The notes beneath the pieces are model-generated. The model did no database searches. It was not told where the DNA came from and worked only from the letters and a program-made list of their open reading frames with translations. Shown one piece after another: positions 1 through 6,699 of a stretch of DNA of 6,760 nt. Every line of letters begins with the position of its first letter. The stretch's first letter is position 1. This stretch comes from an uncultured Opitutaceae bacterium (GTDB lineage Bacteria > Verrucomicrobiota > Verrucomicrobiia > Opitutales > Opitutaceae), in NCBI GenBank assembly GCA_903885525.1, contig CAISJA010000315.1, positions 1 to 6,760 of the forward strand, in the 5' to 3' direction. A program made the translations under genes and the position numbers.

Positions 1-1975
1 GCCCCTCGCCGCCGCCGCCCTCGCCGCGCTCACGCCGCGCCGCGGCCGCGCCCTCGCCGCCGGTGCGGCCATTGCCGCGATGGCCGCCGCCTTCGTCGTG
101 GCCTGCCTCGCGCTCAAGACCGCCCTCGCCGCCCCGGCTGTGCCCGGCTGCTTCAACTTCGCCTGGTTCGACCTCGGCCCCGACGCCCTGCGCCTCGGCT
201 GGCTGCTCGACCCGCTCACCGCCTTCATGTGTGTGATGGTCACCTTCGTCGGCCTGCTGATCTTCATCTTCAGCACGGGCTACATGCACGGGGACCCGAA
301 CTTCACCCGGTTCTTCTGCTTCCTCAGCCTCTTCGCCGCCGCCATGCTCGGCCTGCTCGTGGCCAACAGCCTGCTCCTCCTCTTTGTCTGCTGGGAACTG
401 GTCGGCCTCGCCTCCTATCTTCTAATCGGATTCTGGTTCCACAAGCCCGCGGCTGCCGCCGCCGCAAAAAAGGCCTTCATCACCACCCGCATCGGCGACC
501 TTGGCTTCCTCCTCGGCCTCCTCTGGCTCCAGCACGCCCGCGGCTCCCTCCTTTTTTACGACGGCGGTGCCGGCATCCTTGAGTCCGCTTCGCTCCACGC
601 CCTGTCGGGTGCGACCTTGTCCTGCGGCCTCGCCGTCTCCACCGCCATCGGCTTGCTGATCTTCTGCGGTGCCGTCGGCAAGTCCGGCCAGTTCCCGCTC
701 CACGTGTGGCTGCCCGATGCCATGGAGGGCCCGACCCCCGTCTCCGCCCTCATCCACGCCGCCACGATGGTGGCCGCCGGCGTCTTCCTGATCGCCCGCG
801 TCTATCCTCTCATGTCGGCTGACCAGGCTCTCACCCACGTGCCGGTGCATGCCCTGACCGTCGTCGCCTTCATCGGCGCCATCACCGCCCTCCTGGGGGC
901 CTGCATCGCCGTCGCGCAAAACGACATCAAGCGCATCCTCGCCTTCTCCACCGTCTCCCAGCTGGGCTACATGATGCTCGCCCTCGGCGTCGGCTCCTGG
1001 GTGGCCGCCATCTTCCATCTCCTGACCCACGCCTTCTTCAAGGCCCTGCTCTTCCTCGGTGCCGGCTCCGTGATTCACGCCGCCCATCACGAGCAGGACA
1101 TCCGCTCGCTCGGCGGGCTCTCGGCGAAGATGAAGATCACCTTCCTCACCTTTGCCCTCGGCACGATGGCCCTGGTCGGCGTGCCGCTCTTTTTCTCCGG
1201 GTTCTGGAGCAAGGAAGCCATTCTCCATGCCGCCCACGGCTGGCAGGTTTCCCACCTGCCGTTCTATGCCGCCGTCCTGGGCGTCGTCCTCACCGCGTTT
1301 TACAACACCCGCCTGATGGCTGAGACTTTCTTCGGGAAACCCCGCTCCCCTGCTGCCGAACACGCGCATGAGAACGGCTTGGCCATGACCGTTCCCCTGA
1401 TGATCCTCGCCGTCTGCGCGGTGGGCCTCGGCTTTCTCGGCACGCCCTACTGGCCCTGGCTCCAGGAACAGTTGCAACCCGGCCTCGAAAACGAGCCCGC
1501 CAGCTACAGCCTGATGGGCCTCTCCGTCCTCCTGGTCGCCCTCGGGGTCGGCACCGGCTGGGCCCTCTACGGGCGGGTCACCCGCCGTGCAGCTGAGGCG
1601 GCCGACCCGCTTGCCCGGCGCGCTCCCGGCCTCTTCGCCGCCCTCGGCGCCCGGCTGGGCTTCGACGAGTTTTACGCGGCCACGGTGTTCAAACTCAACG
1701 CCGGCCTGGCCCGGCTCGCGGACCGGCTGGACCGCCGCGTCTTCGATGGCTTCATCCGCCTGCTCGCCGGGCTCGGCGAATTCGCCGGGTTGGCCGGCAA
1801 GGAGACGGATGAGCAGACGCTGAACGGCGGCTTCGACTCCGGGAGCGAATTGCTCCGGGGCGCCGGCCGCCGCTACTCCCGGGCGCAGTCCGGCGACGCC
1901 CACGGTTATCTGGGCGTCATCGCCTTCGGCTTCATGATCATTGCGATCGTCGTCCTGCTGGGAGGTGCCCAATGA
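1..1975 (+). CDS. nuoL: NADH-quinone oxidoreductase subunit L, 5' end outside window
   Basis: Distal antiporter-like membrane subunit of respiratory complex I, taking part in proton translocation coupled to NADH:quinone electron transfer. The frame is open to base 2 and reads PLAAAALAALTPRRGRALAA before the first Met at base 80. That Met has no ribosome-binding site and would cut off the first membrane helix, so the true start is upstream. Counting from that Met, family motifs are in order: TM5 Glu106 (CWELVGLASYLLIGF), TM7 Lys201 (GAVGKSGQFPLHVWLPDAM), ALIHAATMVAAGVFLIAR at 223-240, NDIKRILAFSTVSQLGYM with Lys284, HAFFKALLFLGAGSV with Lys321, and TM12 Lys378 (SGFWSKEAIL). The expected ion-path residues are therefore present. 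The C-terminal lateral helix (about 528-604) is followed by a last membrane helix (about 611-630). This lateral segment is about 26 residues longer than in canonical NuoL as I recall it from family members. It overlaps nuoM by ATGA. Identification is secure; only the start is missing. Confidence 0.97.
   Translation, partial: PLAAAALAALTPRRGRALAAGAAIAAMAAAFVVACLALKTALAAPAVPGCFNFAWFDLGPDALRLGWLLDPLTAFMCVMVTFVGLLIFIFSTGYMHGDPNFTRFFCFLSLFAAAMLGLLVANSLLLLFVCWELVGLASYLLIGFWFHKPAAAAAAKKAFITTRIGDLGFLLGLLWLQHARGSLLFYDGGAGILESASLHALSGATLSCGLAVSTAIGLLIFCGAVGKSGQFPLHVWLPDAMEGPTPVSALIHAATMVAAGVFLIARVYPLMSADQALTHVPVHALTVVAFIGAITALLGACIAVAQNDIKRILAFSTVSQLGYMMLALGVGSWVAAIFHLLTHAFFKALLFLGAGSVIHAAHHEQDIRSLGGLSAKMKITFLTFALGTMALVGVPLFFSGFWSKEAILHAAHGWQVSHLPFYAAVLGVVLTAFYNTRLMAETFFGKPRSPAAEHAHENGLAMTVPLMILAVCAVGLGFLGTPYWPWLQEQLQPGLENEPASYSLMGLSVLLVALGVGTGWALYGRVTRRAAEAADPLARRAPGLFAALGARLGFDEFYAATVFKLNAGLARLADRLDRRVFDGFIRLLAGLGEFAGLAGKETDEQTLNGGFDSGSELLRGAGRRYSRAQSGDAHGYLGVIAFGFMIIAIVVLLGGAQ
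1730..1867 (+). other. Extended lateral-helix segment of NuoL with 26-residue internal repeat
   Basis: This part of nuoL codes residues 551-596 counted from the Met at base 80. In canonical NuoL the distance from the FDE(I/L)Y motif to the QTG/QSG motif before the last membrane helix is about 52 residues; here FDEFY (528-532) to AQSG (602-605) is about 76. The excess falls in the lateral amphipathic helix. DRRVFDGFIRLLAGLGEFAG (551-570) can be set against DEQTLNGGFDSGSELLRGAG (577-596) with a 26-residue offset: Asp, Gly, Leu and the closing Ala-Gly coincide, and F/L and D/N are conservative. The repeat is weak by identity, but its period equals the excess length. Lengthening of this helix is the known companion of a fourth antiporter-like subunit. 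The comparison was made by eye against remembered E. coli and Rhodobacter-type NuoL. Confidence 0.7.
1961..1967 (+). promoter_or_regulatory. Ribosome-binding site of nuoM
   Basis: GGAGGTG lies inside the last codons of nuoL. GGAGG ends six bases before the ATG at 1972, a near-ideal Shine-Dalgarno spacing. It fixes the nuoM start and adds to the coupling given by the ATGA overlap. Confidence 0.8.
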
Positions 1976-3501
1976 GTTCCCTGCCCCTGCTCTCCCTCAT
2001 CATCTTCACCCCGTGGCTCGGCGCCCTGGTGCTGGCCTGCCTGCCGCGGCTGCCTGCCGCGGCCAGCCGCAGCATCGCCCTGCTCTTCAGCCTCGCTCCG
2101 CTGGCCCTCGGCCTGGGTGTCCTGACCGGGTTCAACCCGGCCGAGACCCTGCCGCAATTCACCGAGCTGCATGACTGGATCCCGGCGCTGAAGGTGCACT
2201 ACCATCTCGGGTTGGACGGGCTCAGCCTTGTGCTCGTGCTCCTGACCGGCATCCTCACCCCCGTCGCCCTGCTGGCCTCCGCCGGCGTGGAACGCAGCCC
2301 GCGCCTCTTCGGCGCCCTCTTCCTCTTTCTGCAGGGTGCCGCCCTCGGTGTCTTCCTCGCCCTCGATTTCTTCCACTGGTTCCTGTTCTGGGAACTGAGC
2401 CTCGTGCCGGCCTACTTCCTGATCAAGCTCTGGGGCGGTCCCGGTGCCACCCGCGCCGCCTACCAGTTCGTGATCTACACCATCGGCGGCAGCGCCTTCA
2501 TGCTGCTGGCTTTCGCCGCCCTCTGGACCGCCGCCGGCACCCTCGATTTCCTGTCGCTCTCCGGCATGGCCCGGACCGGTGCCCTCGCCGCCCGGCTCGC
2601 CGTCCTCGGGCCGCTCTGGCCGAAAGCCATCTTCCTCGGCGTCCTGCTCGGGCTGGCCGTCAAGGTGCCGCTCTTCCCCTTCCACACCTGGCTGCCTTCG
2701 GCCTACGCCGAGGCTCCGACCGGTGCCTCCATGTTCCTCACCGGCGTGATGTCGAAGATGGGGGTATATGGCTTCATCCGGATTTTGTGGGGCCTGTTCC
2801 CCGCCCAGCTGCACGCCGCCTCCGGCCCGCTGCTCTGGCTCGCGCTCGGCGGGGTGGTGCTCGGCGCCTATGCCGCGCTGCAACAGCAGGACCTCAAACG
2901 CATGGTGGCCTATTCCTCCATCAACCACCTGAGCTACTGCCTGCTGGCGCTGTTCGCCGTGGCCGCGACTGGCCATGCCGGCAGTCCGGCCGCGACCGCC
3001 GCCCTCAGCGGCACCATCCTCCAGCTGTTCAACCACGGCCTTTCCGCCGCCGCCCTCTTCCTCTGTGTCGGCATTCTTGAGTGCCGCTCGGGCGGCCGGC
3101 GCGGCCTCTCCGACTTTGGCGGCGTGCGCACCGCGGCCCCCGTCTTCGCCGCGCTGTGCGGCATCGCGATGTTCTCCTCCCTCGGCCTGCCGGGCCTGAA
3201 TGGCTTCGTGGGCGAGTTCCTCATCTTCCGCGGCGTCTTCGGTCTCGCCCCGGCCGCCGCCACCCTCGCCACGCTCGGCCTGCTCGGCACCGCCCTCTTC
3301 CTCCTCACTTTCTGGCAGCGCGTCTTCCACGGCCCCGCCGCCGGTGCCGGGGCCGGCTTCCGCGACCTCGAAGCGGGCGAGATCATCTCCCTGCTCCCGC
3401 TCATCGTCCTCATGTTCCTCCTCGGTGTCCTGCCGCAACTGCTGGCCGGACTGATCAACCCGCTTGTCACCGCCTGGGTCGCCCGGCTCCCGCTCTCATG
3501 A
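1972..3501 (+). CDS. nuoM: NADH-quinone oxidoreductase subunit M (first of two NuoM proteins)
   Basis: Antiporter-like (Mrp-related) membrane subunit of complex I, 509 residues, the usual NuoM length and with the usual run of hydrophobic helices. Key family residues are visible: TM5 Glu141 (WFLFWELSLVPAYFLI), TM7 Lys231 (LAVKVPLFPFHTWLP), TM8 Lys262 (TGVMSKMGVYGFIRI), Lys309 before the AYSS motif (QQDLKRMVAYSSINHLSY), His355 (FNHGLSAAALFL) and TM12 Glu415 (PGLNGFVGEFLIF). All charged residues expected along the central membrane axis are therefore kept. Deviations: the loop after TM7 reads LPSAYAEAPT where most NuoM have LPDAH.EAPT, and SSINHLSYCLLAL replaces the usual SSISHMGFV. A Gly/Ala-rich stretch (GPAAGAGAGF, 454-463) joins two late helices. 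The start at 1972 is supported by a good ribosome-binding site and the ATGA overlap with nuoL; the stop overlaps the next gene in the same way. Assignment to NuoM is secure; whether it or the next gene occupies the canonical NuoM position is not decided by sequence reading alone. Confidence 0.96.
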   Translation: MSSLPLLSLIIFTPWLGALVLACLPRLPAAASRSIALLFSLAPLALGLGVLTGFNPAETLPQFTELHDWIPALKVHYHLGLDGLSLVLVLLTGILTPVALLASAGVERSPRLFGALFLFLQGAALGVFLALDFFHWFLFWELSLVPAYFLIKLWGGPGATRAAYQFVIYTIGGSAFMLLAFAALWTAAGTLDFLSLSGMARTGALAARLAVLGPLWPKAIFLGVLLGLAVKVPLFPFHTWLPSAYAEAPTGASMFLTGVMSKMGVYGFIRILWGLFPAQLHAASGPLLWLALGGVVLGAYAALQQQDLKRMVAYSSINHLSYCLLALFAVAATGHAGSPAATAALSGTILQLFNHGLSAAALFLCVGILECRSGGRRGLSDFGGVRTAAPVFAALCGIAMFSSLGLPGLNGFVGEFLIFRGVFGLAPAAATLATLGLLGTALFLLTFWQRVFHGPAAGAGAGFRDLEAGEIISLLPLIVLMFLLGVLPQLLAGLINPLVTAWVARLPLS

Positions 3502-4997
3502 ACCTGCTGCCCTGGACCATCTACCTGACGTTCGCCGGCGCCCTGCTGGCGCTGGTCGCCGGCCCCCGCTCCGCCACCGCCGCCCGGGTCATCGCCCTGG
3601 TGACCGCCCTCGCCGGCAGCGCCGTGGCCCTCTACGCCGCCGCAGATTTCATCCCGGCCTCCCAGCTGCAGACCTTGGTCAACGCACCCTGGATCTCTGA
3701 GCTGGGCATCCGCTACCATCTGGCGGCCGACGGCATCAGCCTCACTCTCGTCCTCCTCACCGGGCTCGCGGCCACGGCCGGCATCTTGTTTTCCTGGAAT
3801 ATTGAGGAGCGGACCGGCGAATTTTTCGCCCTGTACCTTGCCCTCATCGGCGGCGTGTACGGTGTCTTCCTGAGCGCGGATGCGTTTCTCTTCTTCGTTT
3901 TCTACGAGATCGCCATCGTCCCGAAGTACTTCCTGATCGCCAAGTGGGGTTCCACCAACCGCGAGTACGGCGCGATGAAGCTGGCGCTCTATTCCTTCGC
4001 CGGCAGCGGCATGGTGCTGGCGGGTCTGCTGTGGGCCAACATCGTCGGCCATGCCCAGGGCTTCGCCGTCGGCGATCTGGCCCAGGCCGTCGCCACCCTC
4101 AGCCTCCCCCAGCAGATTCTCATCTCGGGACTCGTCTTCTTCGGCTTCGCCACCCTCGCCGGCCTCTTCCCCCTGCACACTTGGGCACCCACCGGCCACG
4201 TCGCCGCCCCGACCGGCGCCTCGATGCTGCTCGCCGGCGTCGTGATGAAGCTCGGGGCCTACGGTTGCCTCCGCGTCGCCCTTCCCCTCTCGCCCGCCGG
4301 TTTCTTCTTCTGGCAACCCTGGATCGCCTGGCTCGCGCTGATCGGCATCGTCTACGCCGGGCTGGTCGCCCTCGTGCAGGACGATTTCAAGTTCGTCATC
4401 GGTTACTCGAGCGTCAGCCACATGGGGTTCGTGATGCTCGGGCTCGCCGCCGCCAACCCCGTTGCCGTCAGCGGAGCGGTGCTCCAGATGTTCTCGCACG
4501 GCGTCATCGCCGGCCTCCTCTTCGCCGTGGTCGGGCGGATGGTTTACGAACGCACCCACACCCGCAGCCTGGCCGCCCTGCGGAAATTGCCACTCTACCG
4601 GCTGCTGCCCTTCGCCGCCTTCATCTTCGTGCTGGCCGGACTCGCCTCCCTGGGCATGCCCGGCTTCAGCGGTTTCCCGGCCGAGCTGACGATCCTCATC
4701 GGCACCTGGCGCACGCGGCCGCTCTGGGCCCTCGTGGCTGCGACGGGTATTCTGATCGCCGCCGCCTTCACCCTCCGCGCCATCCAGGTATCCTTCTTCG
4801 GCACCACCGGGGAGCCGGCTCCCGCCGCCGGAGACCATCCCTTTGAGCCGATCACCTGGCCGGAAAAAACCGGGGCGCTTCTCCTCCTCGGCACCACGCT
4901 CTATCTCGGCCTCCGTCCCGACACCCTGCTCGCCTGGATCAATCCCGCCCTGCAATCCCCGCTGCTCCAGACCGTGTTGAAGGGAGGCACGCCATGA
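3498..4997 (+). CDS. nuoM: Second NuoM-type antiporter-like subunit of complex I
   Basis: A 499-residue NuoM-family membrane protein, clearly diverged from the preceding NuoM rather than a recent copy. Motifs seen: TM5 Glu137 (LFFVFYEIAIVPKYFLI), TM8 Lys251 (LLAGVVMKLGAYGCLRV), Lys298 (DDFKFVIGYSSVSHMGFVML), His334 (FSHGVIAGLLFAVVG) and TM12 Glu396 (MPGFSGFPAELTIL). The TM7 motif reads FATLAGLFPLHTWAPTGH: at the position of Lys231 of the first NuoM (seven residues before the His of PxHTW) there is Leu220, codon CTC at 4155-4157. The family lysine thought to drive proton transfer is thus absent, while the neighbouring charges remain. The start at 3498 is chosen because the NuoM homology begins there and ATGA overlaps the previous stop; the open frame further upstream to 3081 is Arg/Pro-rich shadow of nuoM. 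No Shine-Dalgarno sequence precedes it, so translation probably relies on coupling. In the operon it most likely adds a fourth antiporter-like unit to the membrane arm. Confidence 0.94.
   Translation: MNLLPWTIYLTFAGALLALVAGPRSATAARVIALVTALAGSAVALYAAADFIPASQLQTLVNAPWISELGIRYHLAADGISLTLVLLTGLAATAGILFSWNIEERTGEFFALYLALIGGVYGVFLSADAFLFFVFYEIAIVPKYFLIAKWGSTNREYGAMKLALYSFAGSGMVLAGLLWANIVGHAQGFAVGDLAQAVATLSLPQQILISGLVFFGFATLAGLFPLHTWAPTGHVAAPTGASMLLAGVVMKLGAYGCLRVALPLSPAGFFFWQPWIAWLALIGIVYAGLVALVQDDFKFVIGYSSVSHMGFVMLGLAAANPVAVSGAVLQMFSHGVIAGLLFAVVGRMVYERTHTRSLAALRKLPLYRLLPFAAFIFVLAGLASLGMPGFSGFPAELTILIGTWRTRPLWALVAATGILIAAAFTLRAIQVSFFGTTGEPAPAAGDHPFEPITWPEKTGALLLLGTTLYLGLRPDTLLAWINPALQSPLLQTVLKGGTP
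4981..4987 (+). promoter_or_regulatory. Ribosome-binding site of nuoN
   Basis: AGGGAGG within the last codons of the second nuoM, with GGAGG ending six bases before the ATG at 4994. It supports that start together with the ATGA overlap. Confidence 0.8.
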
Positions 4998-6460
4998 CGC
5001 CCGACTACCTGACCCTTGCCCGCGCCCTCCGGCCCGAAGCCGCCCTGGTCGGCGGTGCCCTGCTGGTGCTCCTCCAAGACCTCGTTTCCGGCCGCGGCCG
5101 GTCCGCCTCCTCCCGGCAGGGAGTCGCCAGCGCGGTCGGTCTCGCCAGCGTGGCCCTCGCCCTGTGGCTCGCCCTTGGCACCGGACAACCGGGTCCGGTG
5201 TTCGGCCAGGTCCTCACCCTCGATGCCCTCGCTGTTGCCTCCCGCCTGGCGATCTTGGTGCTGACCGGCCTGACGCTGGCCCTGCTGCCCGGGACCGGCC
5301 GGATCCAAAATCCGTCGGAATACGTCGCGGTGCTGCTCTTCGCCGCCGCCGGTTTCACCCTCATGGCCGCGGCCCAGCAATTGCTGCTCGCCTTCCTCGC
5401 TCTGGAACTGGCCAGCCTCTCCCTCTATGTGCTCGCCGGCTTTGACCGCACCCGGCCGGAATCGGCCGAGGCGGGCCTGAAATACTTTCTGTTCGGCGGA
5501 GTTTCGGCCGCCTTCCTTCTCTTCGGCTTCAGCCTGATCTACGGGCTGACCGGTTCGATCGAACTGCCGGAGATCGCCCATCGCCTGGCCCTGCTCCCGC
5601 CCAGCCCGCTGCTCATCGTCGCCTTGGTGATGGTGCTGGTCGGCTTTGGCTATAAAGCCGCGGCCGCGCCCTTCCACCTCTGGGCACCCGACGTCTACCA
5701 GGGCGCACCCGCCCCCTCCGCCGCGCTGATTGCCTCCGCCTCCAAGCTGGCGGGCTTCACCCTCCTCACTCGCCTGCTCTGGCCCGGGTTCAGCGCGGTC
5801 GCCGGCAGTGTGCTGCCCGGCGTGGCCGGAACCGGTTGGATGCCCATCGTCGCCCTTCTTTCCGCCGCCTCGCTCCTTCTCGGCAACCTCGGGGCCCTGG
5901 CGCAGGGCGATGTGCGCCGCCTGCTGGCCTACTCCGCCATCGCCCATGCCGGGGCCATGCTCCTTGGCGTCATCGCGGCCGGCCACGGCCCGGGACCGGT
6001 CTATTTCTACGCCGCCACCTACGGGCTCGCCACCGTCGGCGCCTTCGGGGTGATCGGAGTGGTGGCCCAGGCCGGGCGCTGCGGCCCGCTCAGCGACCTG
6101 GCCGGCCTCCGGCACCGCTCGCCGCTCCTCGCCGGCTGCCTCTTTGTATTCGTGCTCTCCCTCGCCGGGGTGCCGCCCTTGGCGGGTTTCTTCGGCAAAT
6201 TTGCCGTCTTCGCCGCCGCTCTCCAGCTCGGCGGCCTGCACGGCTACGCCGGCTGGCTCACGCTGCTGGCCATCGCCCTGAGCGCCGTCGGCCTCTACTA
6301 TTATCTTCTCATTCTCAAACAGGCTTTCGTCGCCCCCACCCCACCGGAGGCCAAACCGATCCGCGTGCATCCGGTCACGGCCGCCGCCCTGCTCCTGGCC
6401 GGTTCCTTGATCGTGCTGCTGGGCTGCGCTCCTTCTCTCCTGCTTTCCTGGGTCGGGTAA
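4994..6460 (+). CDS. nuoN: NADH-quinone oxidoreductase subunit N
   Basis: Antiporter-like membrane subunit of complex I nearest the hydrophilic arm among L, M and N. It has 488 residues, the normal length for the family. Visible motifs: TM5 Glu138 (LLAFLALELASLSLYVLAGF), TM7 Lys221 (VGFGYKAAAAPFHLWAPDVY), followed by QGAPAPSAALIASASKLAGF with TM8 Lys251, then DVRRLLAYSAIAHAGAMLLG (306-325), and TM12 Lys402 (AGVPPLAGFFGKFAVFAAAL). The APDVYQGAP loop separates NuoN from NuoM. The one departure noted is Arg308 in DVRRLLAYS, where the family usually has IKRxLAYS; the charge is kept. The start at 4994 has a good ribosome-binding site and overlaps the preceding stop by ATGA; it ends with TAA at 6458-6460. 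This is the last gene of the cluster in the window, as is usual for nuo operons, and is followed by a terminator-like hairpin. Confidence 0.96.
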   Translation: MTPDYLTLARALRPEAALVGGALLVLLQDLVSGRGRSASSRQGVASAVGLASVALALWLALGTGQPGPVFGQVLTLDALAVASRLAILVLTGLTLALLPGTGRIQNPSEYVAVLLFAAAGFTLMAAAQQLLLAFLALELASLSLYVLAGFDRTRPESAEAGLKYFLFGGVSAAFLLFGFSLIYGLTGSIELPEIAHRLALLPPSPLLIVALVMVLVGFGYKAAAAPFHLWAPDVYQGAPAPSAALIASASKLAGFTLLTRLLWPGFSAVAGSVLPGVAGTGWMPIVALLSAASLLLGNLGALAQGDVRRLLAYSAIAHAGAMLLGVIAAGHGPGPVYFYAATYGLATVGAFGVIGVVAQAGRCGPLSDLAGLRHRSPLLAGCLFVFVLSLAGVPPLAGFFGKFAVFAAALQLGGLHGYAGWLTLLAIALSAVGLYYYLLILKQAFVAPTPPEAKPIRVHPVTAAALLLAGSLIVLLGCAPSLLLSWVG

Positions 6461-6510
6461 GCGGGCCGTCCTCCGGCCGCACTGGCGGTGCCGCCGCCCG
6501 CCACCACAGT
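6461..6510 (+). other. GC-rich inverted repeats directly after nuoN
   Basis: Two small stems follow the stop codon. GCGG-G-CCG (6461-6468, one bulged G) pairs with CGG-CCGC (6474-6480) around TCCTC. GGCGG (6484-6488) can pair with CCGCC (6498-6502), with outer ACT/AGT bases (6481-6483 and 6508-6510) also complementary. Neither is followed by a T-run, so they are not good intrinsic terminators. They could protect the 3' end of the transcript, or be chance in GC-rich DNA. Confidence 0.35.
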
Positions 6511-6551
6511 AAAATCTGCCGCCTCGTCGGCCGGCGTTCCGCGATGAGGGG

Positions 6552-6591
6552 AACAGGGCAGAAAACCGAGGCCGCCGGTTTCCCTGTTTTT
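6552..6591 (+). terminator. Rho-independent terminator candidate of the nuo operon
   Basis: AACAGGG (6552-6558) pairs with CCCTGTT (6582-6588), and inside it AAACCG (6563-6568) pairs with CGGTTT (6576-6581), leaving a four-base bulge on the 5' side and a seven-base loop AGGCCGC. This gives thirteen base pairs in all. The 3' arm runs directly into TTTTT (6587-6591). The position, about 90 bases past the nuoN stop and in the same direction, fits the end of the operon. On the other strand only a short T-pair follows the stem, so + strand is preferred. Confidence 0.7.
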
Positions 6592-6617
6592 CGCCCCCCA
6601 GGACACCGAAAAAACGG

Positions 6618-6660
6618 TGGTTGTAGAACGCCGGCTATACGTCGAGGTCGGCGCCAACTA
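6618..6660. repeat. Bipartite inverted repeat in the intergenic tail
   Basis: CGCCGGC (6629-6635) pairs with GTCGGCG (6647-6653) with one G-T pair and an 11-base loop. Outside it, TGGTTG (6618-6623) pairs with CAACTA (6655-6660) with one G-T pair. TAGAA opposite a single C forms the internal loop. The outer arm competes with a small CACCG/CGGTG hairpin with an A6 loop at 6604-6619. It has the look of a REP-like extragenic element, but only one copy is in the window, so this stays a guess. Confidence 0.35.
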
Positions 6661-6699
6661 GAACCCGTGTCCGCTTTGGCTGGGTTTTAAGTCGGAGTC

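Noticed and set aside
80..82. ATG at 80 as the true start of nuoL
   Set aside because: No ribosome-binding site, and the frame is open and hydrophobic upstream to the window edge, as expected for the missing first membrane helix and loop.
3081..3497. Upstream extension of the second nuoM frame to an ATG at 3081
   Set aside because: The extra 139 residues are Arg/Pro-rich out-of-frame reading of the first nuoM; NuoM homology starts at the Met at 3498.
1972..4997. The two nuoM genes as a recent duplication or an assembly repeat
   Set aside because: The proteins differ at most positions outside the family motifs and differ in length (509 and 499), so they are old paralogues or separately acquired.
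422..6370. Long minus-strand open frames (about 490-670 codons at 422-1972, 1906-3438, 2934-4955 and 4901-6370)
   Set aside because: They are antisense to the four conserved nuo genes and give products dominated by Gly, Glu, Gln and Arg without recognisable domains. Such frames are expected opposite GC-rich genes with C-ending codons.
5836..6690. A 284-codon + strand frame running past the end of nuoN, including a 48-codon tail from the ATG at 6544
   Set aside because: Most of it is an out-of-frame shadow of nuoN, Arg-rich, and the tail spans the terminator hairpin; no ribosome-binding site or recognisable domain.
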